A stretch of 35,661 bases of DNA from positions 1-35,661 of the forward strand of contig JAPJMW010000205.1 in assembly GCA_026461505.1 (NCBI GenBank), read 5' to 3'. Of this stretch, positions 7,836 to 16,035 are shown piece after piece. This DNA comes from Beijerinckiaceae bacterium (GTDB lineage: Bacteria; Pseudomonadota; Alphaproteobacteria; Rhizobiales; Beijerinckiaceae). Position numbers and translations under genes: made by a program. The notes below the pieces were generated by a model, which saw only the letters and a list, made by a program, of their open reading frames with translations, had not been told where the DNA came from and did not search any database. The stretch's first letter is position 1. Each line of letters begins with the position of its first letter.

Positions 7836-8975
7836 ATGATGGAATCAAACTATTTAAATACTAAGCCGTCTACCATTCAAGTCTGGGATCTTGGCGTTAG
7901 GATCTTTCATTGGGCCCTGTTGGCTGCCGTAATTGTTGCTGCCATGACGGGATTTTTTGGCTCGCCGGACTCACTGCAGATTCACTTGATTGCTGGCGTA
8001 TCAATCAGCCTTTTAGTGTTATTTCGCCTAATATGGGGGTTTTCAGGCTCAACATATGCTCGCTTTCGGACTTTTCTATTTTCGCCTGATAAAGTCAGGG
8101 GGCGCATTCAAGAAATGCTGACTGGACGGCATACGCGATATCTTGGTCATAATCCGCTGGGCGGATGGATGATTTTTGCACTTCTGGCGTGCCTAACACT
8201 TATCGTCTGCACAGGTAGTGTCGTGCTTGGTGGGGTCTTCAAACAGGGGCCATTGGCCTTTGTGACAAGTTTTGCCACTGGCCGTTTTGTCCAAGAAATC
8301 CATCAAATTTTTGCTTTTGGACTCGTTGGCTTAGTCGGCCTGCATTTGGCTGGTGTTGCTTATGAGACCGTTTTTGGCAAAGAAAAGCTCGTTTCGGCGA
8401 TGATTTCCGGCAATAAGCCGGACAGCTCTGATGTTCCAGCGCCTCCCTTTGCGCGGGCTAGACCTTTTGTGGCGCTTATTGCCTTTGTTGTATTCGGCAT
8501 GGCCGGAACGGTTGGAGTTGCGAGCTTTGCGGCGCGTCCCGGCCTTGGTGTCCCAACCGCAGCAGTTGATCCGCTTTATGCCAAGGAATGTGGCGCTTGC
8601 CATTTTGCGTATCATCCTAGCATGGGAACTGCCGCGCTATGGGATGGGATTTTAAGCCATCTGGATCAACATTTTGGCGAAGATGCGAGCCTGCCTGAAG
8701 CGACGCGCACTAAATTGGTTGCGTATTTGAAGGAAAACTCGTCGGAACATTGGGATACTCGGGTCTCCCATGTATTAGCGACGGCAAATCCGAAAGAACC
8801 TCTGAGGTTTACGGCTACGCGGTTTTGGACCCGGATGCATCGTGAAATTCCGGATAAGGCCTTTGCTTCAAAGGCAGTGGGTTTCAAAGGTGCCTGTAAT
8901 GCTTGCCATAGCGATGCCAAAACGGGGCTATTTGCCCCGCAAAATATCGAAATTCCTGAAGGAGCCCGCTTATGA
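7836..8975 (+). CDS. Cytochrome b561 fused to diheme cytochrome c (DHC)
   Basis: A 379-residue fusion. Residues 15-195 form a bacterial cytochrome b561 domain with four membrane helices; likely heme b ligands are H25 (FHW), H50, H156 and H170. A fifth helix (about 208-232) then anchors a periplasmic diheme cytochrome c of the DHC family (about 240-379) with heme c sites CGACH at 252-256 and CNACH at 354-358. The domain should pass quinol electrons to a periplasmic c-type acceptor, most likely the SHP protein encoded next. In Rhodobacter sphaeroides, DHC, SHP and a cytochrome b are separate neighbouring genes; here two are joined. ATG codons at 7836 and 7839 are both possible, with TTGGA five or eight bases upstream. 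The stop overlaps the next start as ATGA. Confidence 0.9.
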   Translation: MMESNYLNTKPSTIQVWDLGVRIFHWALLAAVIVAAMTGFFGSPDSLQIHLIAGVSISLLVLFRLIWGFSGSTYARFRTFLFSPDKVRGRIQEMLTGRHTRYLGHNPLGGWMIFALLACLTLIVCTGSVVLGGVFKQGPLAFVTSFATGRFVQEIHQIFAFGLVGLVGLHLAGVAYETVFGKEKLVSAMISGNKPDSSDVPAPPFARARPFVALIAFVVFGMAGTVGVASFAARPGLGVPTAAVDPLYAKECGACHFAYHPSMGTAALWDGILSHLDQHFGEDASLPEATRTKLVAYLKENSSEHWDTRVSHVLATANPKEPLRFTATRFWTRMHREIPDKAFASKAVGFKGACNACHSDAKTGLFAPQNIEIPEGARL

Positions 8976-9385
8976 AATCCCGTCAATTTATAGCCTTGTC
9001 ATGCATTGTGCTGTTGCCAGCGATGGCCTATGCGGGTGCCGCACAGAAGCCGATTATTGATAGCTACCTCGCCGCCGCAAAGGCAGAAAATGCAGCATTT
9101 TCAGGGTTTTCGGCTGAGCGTGGCAAATCGTTCTTTCTAGCCAAGCATGACGCATCATCGGAGACGCCGTCTTGCACCACTTGCCATACTTCGGATCCGA
9201 CGAAGGCTGGGCAGACTAGGGCGGGGAAGGATGTGGCTCCGATGGCGGTTTCTAAGACCCCTGACCGTTTTACGGATGCAGAGAAGGTCGAAAAATGGTT
9301 TACCCGTAATTGCCAGAGCGTGATTGGCAGGGCTTGTACAGCGCAGGAAAAGGGTGATTTTATTACCTTTATGGCTAGCCTTTAA
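8972..9385 (+). CDS. shp: SHP-type monoheme cytochrome c (DUF1924)
   Basis: A 137-residue periplasmic cytochrome with a signal peptide ending near AMAYA (residue 21) and one heme c site, CTTCH at 68-72. N113 lies just before C114, and C114/C122 are spaced eight apart, the arrangement of the distal-loop disulfide in cytochrome c'' of Methylophilus. In the R. sphaeroides heme protein an Asn is the labile sixth heme ligand, released on reduction so that O2 or NO can bind; N113 fits that position after signal removal. The gene overlaps the upstream b561/DHC fusion by four bases and precedes a free DHC gene, so electrons probably flow quinol to b561 to DHC to SHP. The physiological role of SHP remains unsettled; an oxygen, NO or nitrogen-oxide function is the usual proposal. 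Confidence 0.9.
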   Translation: MKSRQFIALSCIVLLPAMAYAGAAQKPIIDSYLAAAKAENAAFSGFSAERGKSFFLAKHDASSETPSCTTCHTSDPTKAGQTRAGKDVAPMAVSKTPDRFTDAEKVEKWFTRNCQSVIGRACTAQEKGDFITFMASL

Positions 9386-9409
9386 GCATTTGATTAAAAA
9401 GGGTTTATG

Positions 9410-9889
9410 ATGAAAAAAATCATCGGAATTGGTGCCGTTTCCCTTCTTACGTTAGGGGCTAGTTTGGCCTTGGTTGGGCCTGGAAATTCGGCTTTGCCGC
9501 AGGTTGAACCGGCCTATGTGAAGGAATGTGGGGCGTGCCATATCCCTTACCCTGCCCAATATTTACCGAAGCGCTCTTGGGAGCGCATTTTGGGGTCTTT
9601 GGACAAGCATTTTGGCGAAAATGCCACGCTTTCTCCGAAAGCGCTTCAGCCCATCAAAGCCTATCTCGACTCTCACGCGGCTGACTCAGCGGCAGGAAAT
9701 CCACGAATTATGCGTGACGTTGCGGTGAATAACACGCCACTTCGGATAGTAGAAATGCCGTTTTGGATACATATCCATCATAAACAGATAGAGCGAAAAG
9801 CATTTGATACGCCGAAAGTGAAGAGTGCTGGAAATTGCGCCGCGTGCCATAAGGGCGCCGCTAATGGTCAATTCGGCGACGACGACTAA
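9410..9889 (+). CDS. Periplasmic diheme cytochrome c (DHC), free-standing
   Basis: About 159 residues with an N-terminal signal sequence (MKKIIGIGAVSLLTLGASLA) and two heme c sites, CGACH near residue 40 and CAACH near residue 143. It is colinear with the DHC half of the fusion two genes upstream: both share the AYVKECGACH/LYAKECGACH opening, a LDxHFGE segment, an FW..xH segment and the closing CxACH. They therefore look like duplicates, one membrane-tethered and one soluble. ATG 9410 has AAGGG six bases upstream; ATG 9407 is closer than usual to that site. This DHC probably shuttles electrons to SHP. It ends about 100 bases before the rhamnose-type importer operon and I see no clear terminator after it. 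Confidence 0.88.
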   Translation: MKKIIGIGAVSLLTLGASLALVGPGNSALPQVEPAYVKECGACHIPYPAQYLPKRSWERILGSLDKHFGENATLSPKALQPIKAYLDSHAADSAAGNPRIMRDVAVNNTPLRIVEMPFWIHIHHKQIERKAFDTPKVKSAGNCAACHKGAANGQFGDDD

Positions 9890-9993
9890 TATTTGATCAA
9901 AGATACCGATTGACCATGAGGGAAGGGGAAGGGTAGCCTCGCTTTTGACGTCGGCCTCGCAGAATGGGCCGGTCATACAACTGGAGGAAACCC

Positions 9994-11022
9994 ATGAGCG
10001 ATATTACCCGTACAAGTCGTCGTGACCTTTTGAAGCTTGCTGCTATCGGCGCTGCCGGCGCCGCTTTGCCAATGCCTTTTATTACCCGCGCCCGCGCTGA
10101 TAATAAGCGCATTGCAATGGTCGTGAAAAATCTCGGTAACTCCTATTTTGATGCCTGCGCCAATGGTGCAAAACAGGCGGCAGCAGAAGTAGGTGGTTTT
10201 GAAATCATCTATACGGCCCCAACGAAGGCAACTGCAGAAGATCAGATTGCGATTATTGATTCGCTGATCGCGCAAAAGGTCGACGGCATTATCGTTTCGG
10301 CCAACGATGCGAATGCACTTGTTCCTGTCGGCAAGAAAGCAGCTCAACGCGGCATCAAGGTGATCTCGTTTGACTCGGCCATCGCGAAAGACGGCCGCAT
10401 CATGCATCTCAATGCTTCGTCGACGCCTTTGATCGGTGCAAAGCAAGTGCAGATGATTGCCAAGACGCTGAAGGGCGAAGGCGAAGTTGCTATTCTCTCG
10501 GCCGCTTCCACGATGACGAACCAGAATTCCTGGATCGCTGCGATGAAGGAAGAGTGGAAGAAGCCAGAATACGCAAAGATGCCATTGGTTGCGACCGTTT
10601 ATGGTGACGACCAAGACGATAAATCCTATCGTGAAATGCAAGCTCTCGTGAAGGCGCATCCGAATTTGAAGGGTGTTATCTCACCAACCACGATTGGCAT
10701 TCGTTCAGGCGCGAAAGCGATTATCGATGGCGGCTTGACCGGCAAGGTATTCATCACGGGCCTCGGCCTTCCTTCCGAAATGAAGGATGCCGTGTTGAAG
10801 GGCGCATGCGATAGCTTCGCCATTTGGAACCCTGTTGAGTATGGCTATTCCTCCACGCAGATCATGATCAACATCTTGAATGGTGCCGATGCGAGCGCCG
10901 GCAAGACGGTCAAGATGGGCAAGAAGGGTGAAACCAAGATCGGTGACGATGGCGAAGCCGCTATGGGCGAGCCTTTCGAATTCAACAAGTCGAACGTCGA
11001 AGAATTCGCAAAGATCTTCTGA
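9994..11022 (+). CDS. rhaS: Rhamnose-type ABC importer, substrate-binding protein
   Basis: A 342-residue periplasmic sugar-binding protein of the RbsB/LsrB fold, closely resembling RhaS of Rhizobium by eye: IAMVVKNLGNSYFDACANGA, the EIIYTAPTKATAEDQI block, DGIIVSANDANALVP, VYGDDQDDKSYREMQAL, ITGLGLPSEMKDAVLKGA and FAIWNP. The N-terminus has a twin-arginine signal (SRRDLLK, then a hydrophobic stretch ending RARA), so it is probably exported folded by Tat. The start at 9994 is fixed by GGAGGA six bases upstream; an upstream in-frame ATG (9964) lacks a site. It heads an operon of importer, mutarotase and oxidoreductases. Ligand is probably a 6-deoxy sugar such as L-rhamnose or a relative; the ligand was not tested and this is inferred from similarity and the RhaM neighbour. 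Confidence 0.88.
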   Translation: MSDITRTSRRDLLKLAAIGAAGAALPMPFITRARADNKRIAMVVKNLGNSYFDACANGAKQAAAEVGGFEIIYTAPTKATAEDQIAIIDSLIAQKVDGIIVSANDANALVPVGKKAAQRGIKVISFDSAIAKDGRIMHLNASSTPLIGAKQVQMIAKTLKGEGEVAILSAASTMTNQNSWIAAMKEEWKKPEYAKMPLVATVYGDDQDDKSYREMQALVKAHPNLKGVISPTTIGIRSGAKAIIDGGLTGKVFITGLGLPSEMKDAVLKGACDSFAIWNPVEYGYSSTQIMINILNGADASAGKTVKMGKKGETKIGDDGEAAMGEPFEFNKSNVEEFAKIF

Positions 11023-11048
11023 TCTTTCGTTTTGTGATGTGACTTAAG

Positions 11049-11078
11049 CATTCGGCGGGGCACTGTTCCCGCCGAATG
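11049..11078. repeat. Perfect 11-bp stem-loop between rhaS and rhaT
   Basis: Arms CATTCGGCGGG and CCCGCCGAATG are exact reverse complements with an eight-base loop. No T-run follows, so it is unlikely to be a full intrinsic terminator. Its place directly after the binding-protein gene suggests it protects the upstream mRNA from 3' decay, or partly stops transcription, giving more binding protein than membrane components. A similar element follows the other binding-protein gene in this window (29759-29790). Confidence 0.75.
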
Positions 11079-11102
11079 TCGCATTGAACGATCACTCATG
11101 AA

Positions 11103-12638
11103 TTGGCTGCCGTGACCACACCCCAACCTGTTCTCTCCCTTTCGCACGTCTCCAAAAGCTTTCCAGGCGTGCGTGCATTGCATGATGTTTCATTTACGCT
11201 TTATCCGGGGCAAGTGACAGCGTTGATCGGAGAAAATGGTGCCGGTAAATCCACTATCGTCAAAATTTTAACGGGCATTTATGTGCCCGATGAAGGTGAA
11301 ATTGTTGGCGCCGGAAAAGTGCAACACTTTGCATCGCCGCGTGATTCATGGGCTGCAGGTATTGCGGCTATTCATCAAGAAACGGTGATGTTTGATGAGT
11401 TAAGCGTGGCTGAAAACATCTTCATGGGCCACATGCCCGGAGGGCGTTTTATCGATTGGCGCGAGACCAAATCACGCGCCCGTGAATTGCTCTCGCGGAT
11501 CGAGGCTGATTTTGATGCGGATGCACCGCTGAAGACGCTGTCGGTCGCACAAAAGCACATGGTCGAAATCACGCGTGCGCTCAGCCATGATGCATCTGTG
11601 ATTATTATGGATGAGCCTACAGCCGCTTTATCGCGCCACGAAATTGATGAGCTTTTCCGTATCGTTGCCCAACTTAAGGCCGAAGGCCGCTCAATCATTT
11701 TCATCTCGCATAAATTTGATGAAATTTTTCGTCTATCGGATCGCTGGGTTTGTCTGCGTGATGGCGAAAAAGTCGGCGAGGGATTAACGAGCGACGTCAC
11801 CGAACCCGAACTGGTTCGCTTGATGGTCGGTCGCCCCATCGATCAGGTTTTTCCAAAGCGTGATATCCCTATCGGCAGGACCGTCTTGGAAGTGAAGGGC
11901 CTGACCAACGCCACCGAATTTGCCGATATTTCATTCTCACTCCGCAAGGGCGAAATCCTGGGCCTTTACGGTCTTGTGGGTGCTGGCCGCTCCGAGGCGA
12001 TGCAATGCGTGTTCGGTATGAGCCAGCCTACGCGCGGTAGCGTGGCCATGGAGGGTGTTGCGCTTTCTATTCGCGAACCGATTGATGCGATCCATGCGGG
12101 CATTTCCTATGTGCCCGAAGACCGCCAAGACCAAGGGGCTTTTCTTCCTCTCGGTATTCGCGAAAACATCACTATGGCATCGCTTGCCGGTCATGTTCGG
12201 AATTTTCTATTGTCGCCTTTGTCCGAACGCATGGCAACGCGTGCCTTGGGTGGAAGGCTCTCGGTCAAAGCGGCGCATTGGGAGCAAGCGCTGGGCGAAC
12301 TCTCAGGCGGCAACCAGCAAAAAGTGGTGATTGCAAAATGGCTCGCGACAAAGCCGAAAATCATCATTCTCGACGAGCCGACAAAAGGCATTGATGTCGG
12401 CTCAAAAGCAGCCGTGCATGATTTTATCGGCGAGCTCGCAGAAGAAGGTTTGGCGGTCATTTTGGTGAGCTCCGAACTGCCTGAAATTATGGGACTATCC
12501 GATCGGGTCATTGTCATGCATGAGGGTCGCATTGCTGCCCAATTCGAGCGCGGCAAGGGAACGGGTGCAGCAGCCTGGAGCGCTGAAGCCATCGTTGCTG
12601 CGGCTACCGGTGGCCCTATGCAGGAGCATGCGGCATGA
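11103..12638 (+). CDS. rhaT: Rhamnose-type ABC importer, double-domain ATPase
   Basis: A 511-residue fused ATPase of the RbsA/XylG class, with two nucleotide-binding domains. Domain 1 has Walker A GENGAGKST, signature region LSVAQKHMVEITRAL, Walker B VIIMDEPT and the SHKF H-loop. Domain 2 has the degenerate Walker A GLVGAGRSE normal for this class, signature LSGGNQQKVVIAKWLA and Walker B IIILDEPTKGIDVGS. It powers the RhaP/RhaQ permeases. The start is uncertain: TTG 11103 is in frame, as is GTG 11112, and neither has a good ribosome site. GTG 11112 overlaps the stop of a tiny out-of-frame ORF (MNWLP, 11098-11115), which could couple its translation. The stop overlaps rhaP as ATGA. The symbol follows the Rhizobium rha nomenclature, not the unrelated E. 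coli RhaT. Confidence 0.87.
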   Translation: MAAVTTPQPVLSLSHVSKSFPGVRALHDVSFTLYPGQVTALIGENGAGKSTIVKILTGIYVPDEGEIVGAGKVQHFASPRDSWAAGIAAIHQETVMFDELSVAENIFMGHMPGGRFIDWRETKSRARELLSRIEADFDADAPLKTLSVAQKHMVEITRALSHDASVIIMDEPTAALSRHEIDELFRIVAQLKAEGRSIIFISHKFDEIFRLSDRWVCLRDGEKVGEGLTSDVTEPELVRLMVGRPIDQVFPKRDIPIGRTVLEVKGLTNATEFADISFSLRKGEILGLYGLVGAGRSEAMQCVFGMSQPTRGSVAMEGVALSIREPIDAIHAGISYVPEDRQDQGAFLPLGIRENITMASLAGHVRNFLLSPLSERMATRALGGRLSVKAAHWEQALGELSGGNQQKVVIAKWLATKPKIIILDEPTKGIDVGSKAAVHDFIGELAEEGLAVILVSSELPEIMGLSDRVIVMHEGRIAAQFERGKGTGAAAWSAEAIVAAATGGPMQEHAA

Positions 12639-13630
12639 GCCTCTTATTGCGCTATCGCGAGGGCATTCTGGCCCTCATCATTGCCCTGATGGTGACGGGG
12701 ATCAGCCTATATGCGCCGCCGTTTGGTACACTTTCGAATGGCGTCGGCGTTCTGAACGATACGGCATTTTTATTTATGATGGCGCTTGCGCAGATGATTG
12801 TCATTCTGACGCGCGGCATTGATCTTTCAGTTGCGGCCAATCTGGCGTTGACGGGTATGTTGACCGGCATGTTCAACATGGTGTTTCCCGATTTACCCGC
12901 CTTGATCTATGTTGCCTTGGCATTAGCCATTGGTGGCGGTTTGGGTCTTATCAATGGTTCCTTGATTGCCTTTCTTCGTATTCCGCCCATCGTTGTTACG
13001 CTTGGCACCTTGGCGATTTTCCGTGGCACGATCGTGGTGGTTGATGGCGGCTCACAAGTGAATACATCCGATATGAGTTCGACCTTTGCAGGTTTTCCGA
13101 AGCTCGAACTGTTCGGATTATCGAGCGTGTTTTGGATCGCAGCGATTGTTGCCGTGCTGGCGTGGTTTTTTCTGGGTCAAACCCGATCAGGTCGCGGGCT
13201 TTATGCCGTTGGAGGAAACCCTGTGGCGGCGCGCTATTGCGGCATCAGCCTGCCTTATCAACAAATGCTGGCTTACGGCATATCGGGCGCTGTTGCGGGG
13301 ATGAGCGGTTATTTATGGGTAGCGCGATATGGGGTCGCTTATGTCGAAATTGCATCCGGCTATGAGCTCACCGTAATTGCCGCTTGCGTGATTGGCGGCG
13401 TTTCGATTGGCGGCGGCGTCGGCACCGTTGCCGGAACGCTTTTAGGCGCGCTGTTTATCGGCGTGATCGTGAATGCGCTTCCGGTGATGCAAGTCTCGCC
13501 ATTTTGGCAAATGGCGATATCGGGCGCGGTGATTTTGGCGGCCGTGATTATCAACGCCCGTGCTGAAGGGCGAGCGTTGAAACTCATTCTGCCTGAAGCG
13601 CGGCGTGCTGCCGCGCAAGCCAAGCGTTGA
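12635..13630 (+). CDS. rhaP: Rhamnose-type ABC importer, permease 1
   Basis: A 331-residue BPD_transp_2 (RbsC/AraH) permease with about ten hydrophobic segments. Family landmarks are ILTRGIDLSVAANLAL, LINGSLIAFLRIPPIVVTLG, YAVGGNPVAARYCGI and VIGGVSIGGGVGTVAGTLLG. The GxNPxAA motif lies in the cytoplasmic loop that contacts the ATPase. It overlaps rhaT by four bases and is followed ten bases later by rhaQ; the two permeases probably form a heterodimer, as in the Rhizobium rhamnose importer. Which of the two corresponds to rhaP and which to rhaQ is assigned by gene order only. Confidence 0.88.
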   Translation: MSLLLRYREGILALIIALMVTGISLYAPPFGTLSNGVGVLNDTAFLFMMALAQMIVILTRGIDLSVAANLALTGMLTGMFNMVFPDLPALIYVALALAIGGGLGLINGSLIAFLRIPPIVVTLGTLAIFRGTIVVVDGGSQVNTSDMSSTFAGFPKLELFGLSSVFWIAAIVAVLAWFFLGQTRSGRGLYAVGGNPVAARYCGISLPYQQMLAYGISGAVAGMSGYLWVARYGVAYVEIASGYELTVIAACVIGGVSIGGGVGTVAGTLLGALFIGVIVNALPVMQVSPFWQMAISGAVILAAVIINARAEGRALKLILPEARRAAAQAKR

Positions 13631-13640
13631 GGGGGTGAAT

Positions 13641-14657
13641 ATGAGCGATCATCCGACCACCTCTCCGCAATCTCGCTATACGGTCGCGGATCGTGCGCCT
13701 CGCAAATTATCGGCTTTTCTGCTTCGCTGGGAAAGCATTCTGGTGATGATGCTGGCGGCTGTGATCATCGGCAATACGCTTAAATCGCCTTATTTTCTTG
13801 ACCCGTTTAATTTGGCCGATGCGACGTATAATTTTTCTGAAAAAGCGATCATGGCGCTGATTATGGCGTTGTTGATTCTGGTTCGTGAAATCGATCTTTC
13901 TGTTGCTGCTATTGTTGCGCTTTCATCGCTTGCAATTGGCTATATGGGGGAGGCGGGTTATGGACCTTTGCCATTAATAGCAACAGGACTCGCGGTTGGT
14001 TTGGTGTGCGGCGCGTTTAATGGTTTCTTGGTGACGCGTTCGGGTGTTCCCTCGATTGTGATTACGATTGGAACGATGTCGCTTTATCGCGGCATTGCGC
14101 AAGTGAGCTTAGGCGATCAGGCGCTAACGACGTATCCGCAGCGCTATCTCGATCTTGGTCAAAGCTATTTGTTCGACTGGCCGCCAACGCCTTTGTCGTT
14201 TTTTCTATTTCTTGTTCTCGCCATTTGCTTCGCCGTCTTTTTGCATAAGACGTCGGCGGGACGACAGCTTTTTGCGATTGGAGCGAATCCGGTTGCGGCG
14301 CGGTTTTCGGGTATAAGGGTTGATCGCATAAGGCTTATTTTGTTTACCGTGTCGGGTTTGTTAGCGGGCCTCGGTGCTGTGCTTTTAACCGCGCGCATCG
14401 GCGTGATGCGGCCCAATATAGCGCTGGGATGGGAGCTCGATATCATCACCATGGTAATCTTGGGCGGCGTTGCGATATCTGGTGGCGTTGGTACGATTGG
14501 TGGCGTGGTACTTGCCGTGTTTGTGCTCGGCCTTGCAACCTTTGGACTTTCTTTGATGAATGTGCCCGGCATTGTGATCAATGTGCTGCTGGGTCTGTTG
14601 CTGATCATCTCCATTGCCGCGCCGATTGTTATACGTGGGCAAAGCGGGAGGCGATGA
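13641..14657 (+). CDS. rhaQ: Rhamnose-type ABC importer, permease 2
   Basis: A 338-residue permease of the same family as the preceding gene, with the matching landmarks LVREIDLSVAAIVALS, AFNGFLVTRSGVPSIVITIG, FAIGANPVAARFSGI and ILGGVAISGGVGTIGGVVL. A polar stretch of roughly 30 residues precedes the first membrane helix. The start at 13641 is chosen for the G-rich ribosome site (GGGGG) six bases upstream; the open frame begins earlier, inside rhaP, without support. The stop overlaps the mutarotase start. It should pair with the first permease across the inner membrane. Confidence 0.88.
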   Translation: MSDHPTTSPQSRYTVADRAPRKLSAFLLRWESILVMMLAAVIIGNTLKSPYFLDPFNLADATYNFSEKAIMALIMALLILVREIDLSVAAIVALSSLAIGYMGEAGYGPLPLIATGLAVGLVCGAFNGFLVTRSGVPSIVITIGTMSLYRGIAQVSLGDQALTTYPQRYLDLGQSYLFDWPPTPLSFFLFLVLAICFAVFLHKTSAGRQLFAIGANPVAARFSGIRVDRIRLILFTVSGLLAGLGAVLLTARIGVMRPNIALGWELDIITMVILGGVAISGGVGTIGGVVLAVFVLGLATFGLSLMNVPGIVINVLLGLLLIISIAAPIVIRGQSGRR

Positions 14658-14971
14658 TGGAACGTTATGCGTTCAAAATGTTTCTGCATGCTGGTCATCG
14701 GGATGCGTATAAAAAGCGTCACGATGAAATTTGGCCTGAGCTCGCGCAATTGCTGCGTGAAGCGGGTATTCGCAATTATTCAATATTTTTAGATGAGGAA
14801 ACGAATATTCTATTTGGCTATTTAGAACGATCGGTTTCGCATGGGATGGATCGCTTACCGGAACATCCCGTAATGCGTCGTTGGTGGGATTACATGAAAG
14901 ACCTGATGCAAACAGATGCGACGGGTGCGCCTATTGCTATCCGCGTCGATGAAGTGTTTCATCTCGATTAG
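14657..14971 (+). CDS. rhaM: L-rhamnose mutarotase
   Basis: A 104-residue protein, exactly the length of E. coli RhaM, called RhaU in Rhizobium. It interconverts alpha and beta anomers of L-rhamnose and related sugars in the cytoplasm. H22 (in KKRHDEIWPE) coincides with the catalytic His of RhaM, and the W76-W77 pair and C-terminal VDEVFHLD are family landmarks. The start at 14657 has GGGAGG five bases upstream and overlaps the permease stop by one base; ATG 14654 is an alternative with too short a spacing. The much longer open frame starting at 14429 lies over rhaQ and is not real. This gene is the best evidence that the importer handles a 6-deoxyhexose. Confidence 0.94.
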   Translation: MERYAFKMFLHAGHRDAYKKRHDEIWPELAQLLREAGIRNYSIFLDEETNILFGYLERSVSHGMDRLPEHPVMRRWWDYMKDLMQTDATGAPIAIRVDEVFHLD

Positions 14972-15000
14972 AACAATAAAAATAGATGGGAGTGCGTAAA

Positions 15001-16035
15001 ATGGATATTAGAAAATTTACAACGCGCAATGGCGCGGTGTTACCTTTTTCGGTTGTTGGCCTTGGTGCAGCGCCGATTGGTGACCTGTATGAAAAGCTCG
15101 ATGAGAAGACCGCGATTTCGACCGTTGAAGCCGCTCATCAGGCAGGTGTCACGATTTTCGATACGTCGCCCCATTATGGTAATGGATTGTCAGAGTCCCG
15201 TATTGGCGCGGGTTTGCGGAGTGCTAAACGTGACAGCTATTTGATTTCAACCAAGGTTGCGCGGGTGATGAACCCCTTCGCAAAGCCAGCGAGTGAGCGT
15301 GCTGATGTGTATTCACCGGGCTTTGCCGGTGGGTTTCCTCATGCGGCAAGTTTTGATTATTCGCGCGATGGTACGATGCGGGCGATTGAACAATCATTGT
15401 TGCGGATGGGACTTGATCGGCTTGATATCGTTTTAATTCACGATTGCGATATCTGGACGCATGGCAAAGATGATGTTGAACAACGCTTCAAAGAGGCGAT
15501 GGATGGGGCCTATCGCGCGTTGGATGATTTACGCAGCCAGAAGGTGATTTCTGCCATTGGTGCAGGCTTGAATGAATCGCCCATGGCGGCACGTTTTGCA
15601 CGCGCAGGTGATTTTGATGTGACGATGTTGGCCGGGCGATATTCGCTGCTGGTGCAAGATGCGTTGGATGAGTTTTTACCAATCGCCGTTGAAAAGAAAA
15701 TGGGCATCATGTTGGCTGGTGTTTTCAACTCGGGCATTTTGGCGACGGGCGCTGTTCCCGGTGCGCGATATGATTATGCTCCGGCATCGCCCGAGATCAT
15801 GGCCCGCGTGAAAAAGATCGAGGAAGTGTGCAAGGCCCATGGCACGACGATTCGTCGTGCGGCATTGCACTTCTCGCTCGCGCATCCGGCGGTTGTTTCG
15901 GTTGTGTTGGGCGGTGTTACACCTCAGGAAATTCAGTCGAATGTGGCCGATGCTTCGGCACCGATTCCATCGGCCCTGTGGGCGGATCTTAAATCCGCAG
16001 GCTTGCTCAACCCTTCAGCACCCGTGCCGAAATGA
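15001..16035 (+). CDS. Aldo/keto reductase, L-fucose / D-threo-aldose 1-dehydrogenase type
   Basis: A 344-residue aldo/keto reductase. The catalytic tetrad is recognisable as D54 and Y59 (FDTSPHYG), K85 (STKV) and H147 (LIHDCD). The overall form, with GLGAAPIGDLY near the start and the PFAKPASERADVYSPGF insertion, resembles D-threo-aldose 1-dehydrogenase/L-fucose dehydrogenase and pyridoxal 4-dehydrogenase. Enzymes of this type oxidise the anomeric carbon of L-fucose, L-galactose or D-arabinose to the lactone. ATG 15001 has GGGAG eight bases upstream, and ATG 14986 has none. It follows the mutarotase by 29 bases and overlaps the SDR by four, so it should oxidise the imported, anomer-equilibrated sugar. 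A lactonase is not evident in the window. Confidence 0.85.
   Translation: MDIRKFTTRNGAVLPFSVVGLGAAPIGDLYEKLDEKTAISTVEAAHQAGVTIFDTSPHYGNGLSESRIGAGLRSAKRDSYLISTKVARVMNPFAKPASERADVYSPGFAGGFPHAASFDYSRDGTMRAIEQSLLRMGLDRLDIVLIHDCDIWTHGKDDVEQRFKEAMDGAYRALDDLRSQKVISAIGAGLNESPMAARFARAGDFDVTMLAGRYSLLVQDALDEFLPIAVEKKMGIMLAGVFNSGILATGAVPGARYDYAPASPEIMARVKKIEEVCKAHGTTIRRAALHFSLAHPAVVSVVLGGVTPQEIQSNVADASAPIPSALWADLKSAGLLNPSAPVPK

Noticed and set aside
9973-10659. 228-codon open frame antisense to rhaS
   Set aside because: It mirrors the codon bias of rhaS, shows no domain or signal sequence, and has low-complexity composition.
11098-11115. Five-codon mini-ORF (MNWLP) before rhaT as a regulatory leader peptide
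   Set aside because: There is no ribosome site and no attenuator after it; it may only reflect an uncertain rhaT start.
14429-14656. Long N-terminal extension of the mutarotase frame
   Set aside because: It runs across rhaQ in another frame, is rich in Trp, Cys and His, and is absent from all RhaM-type proteins; the real start at 14657 has a strong ribosome site.
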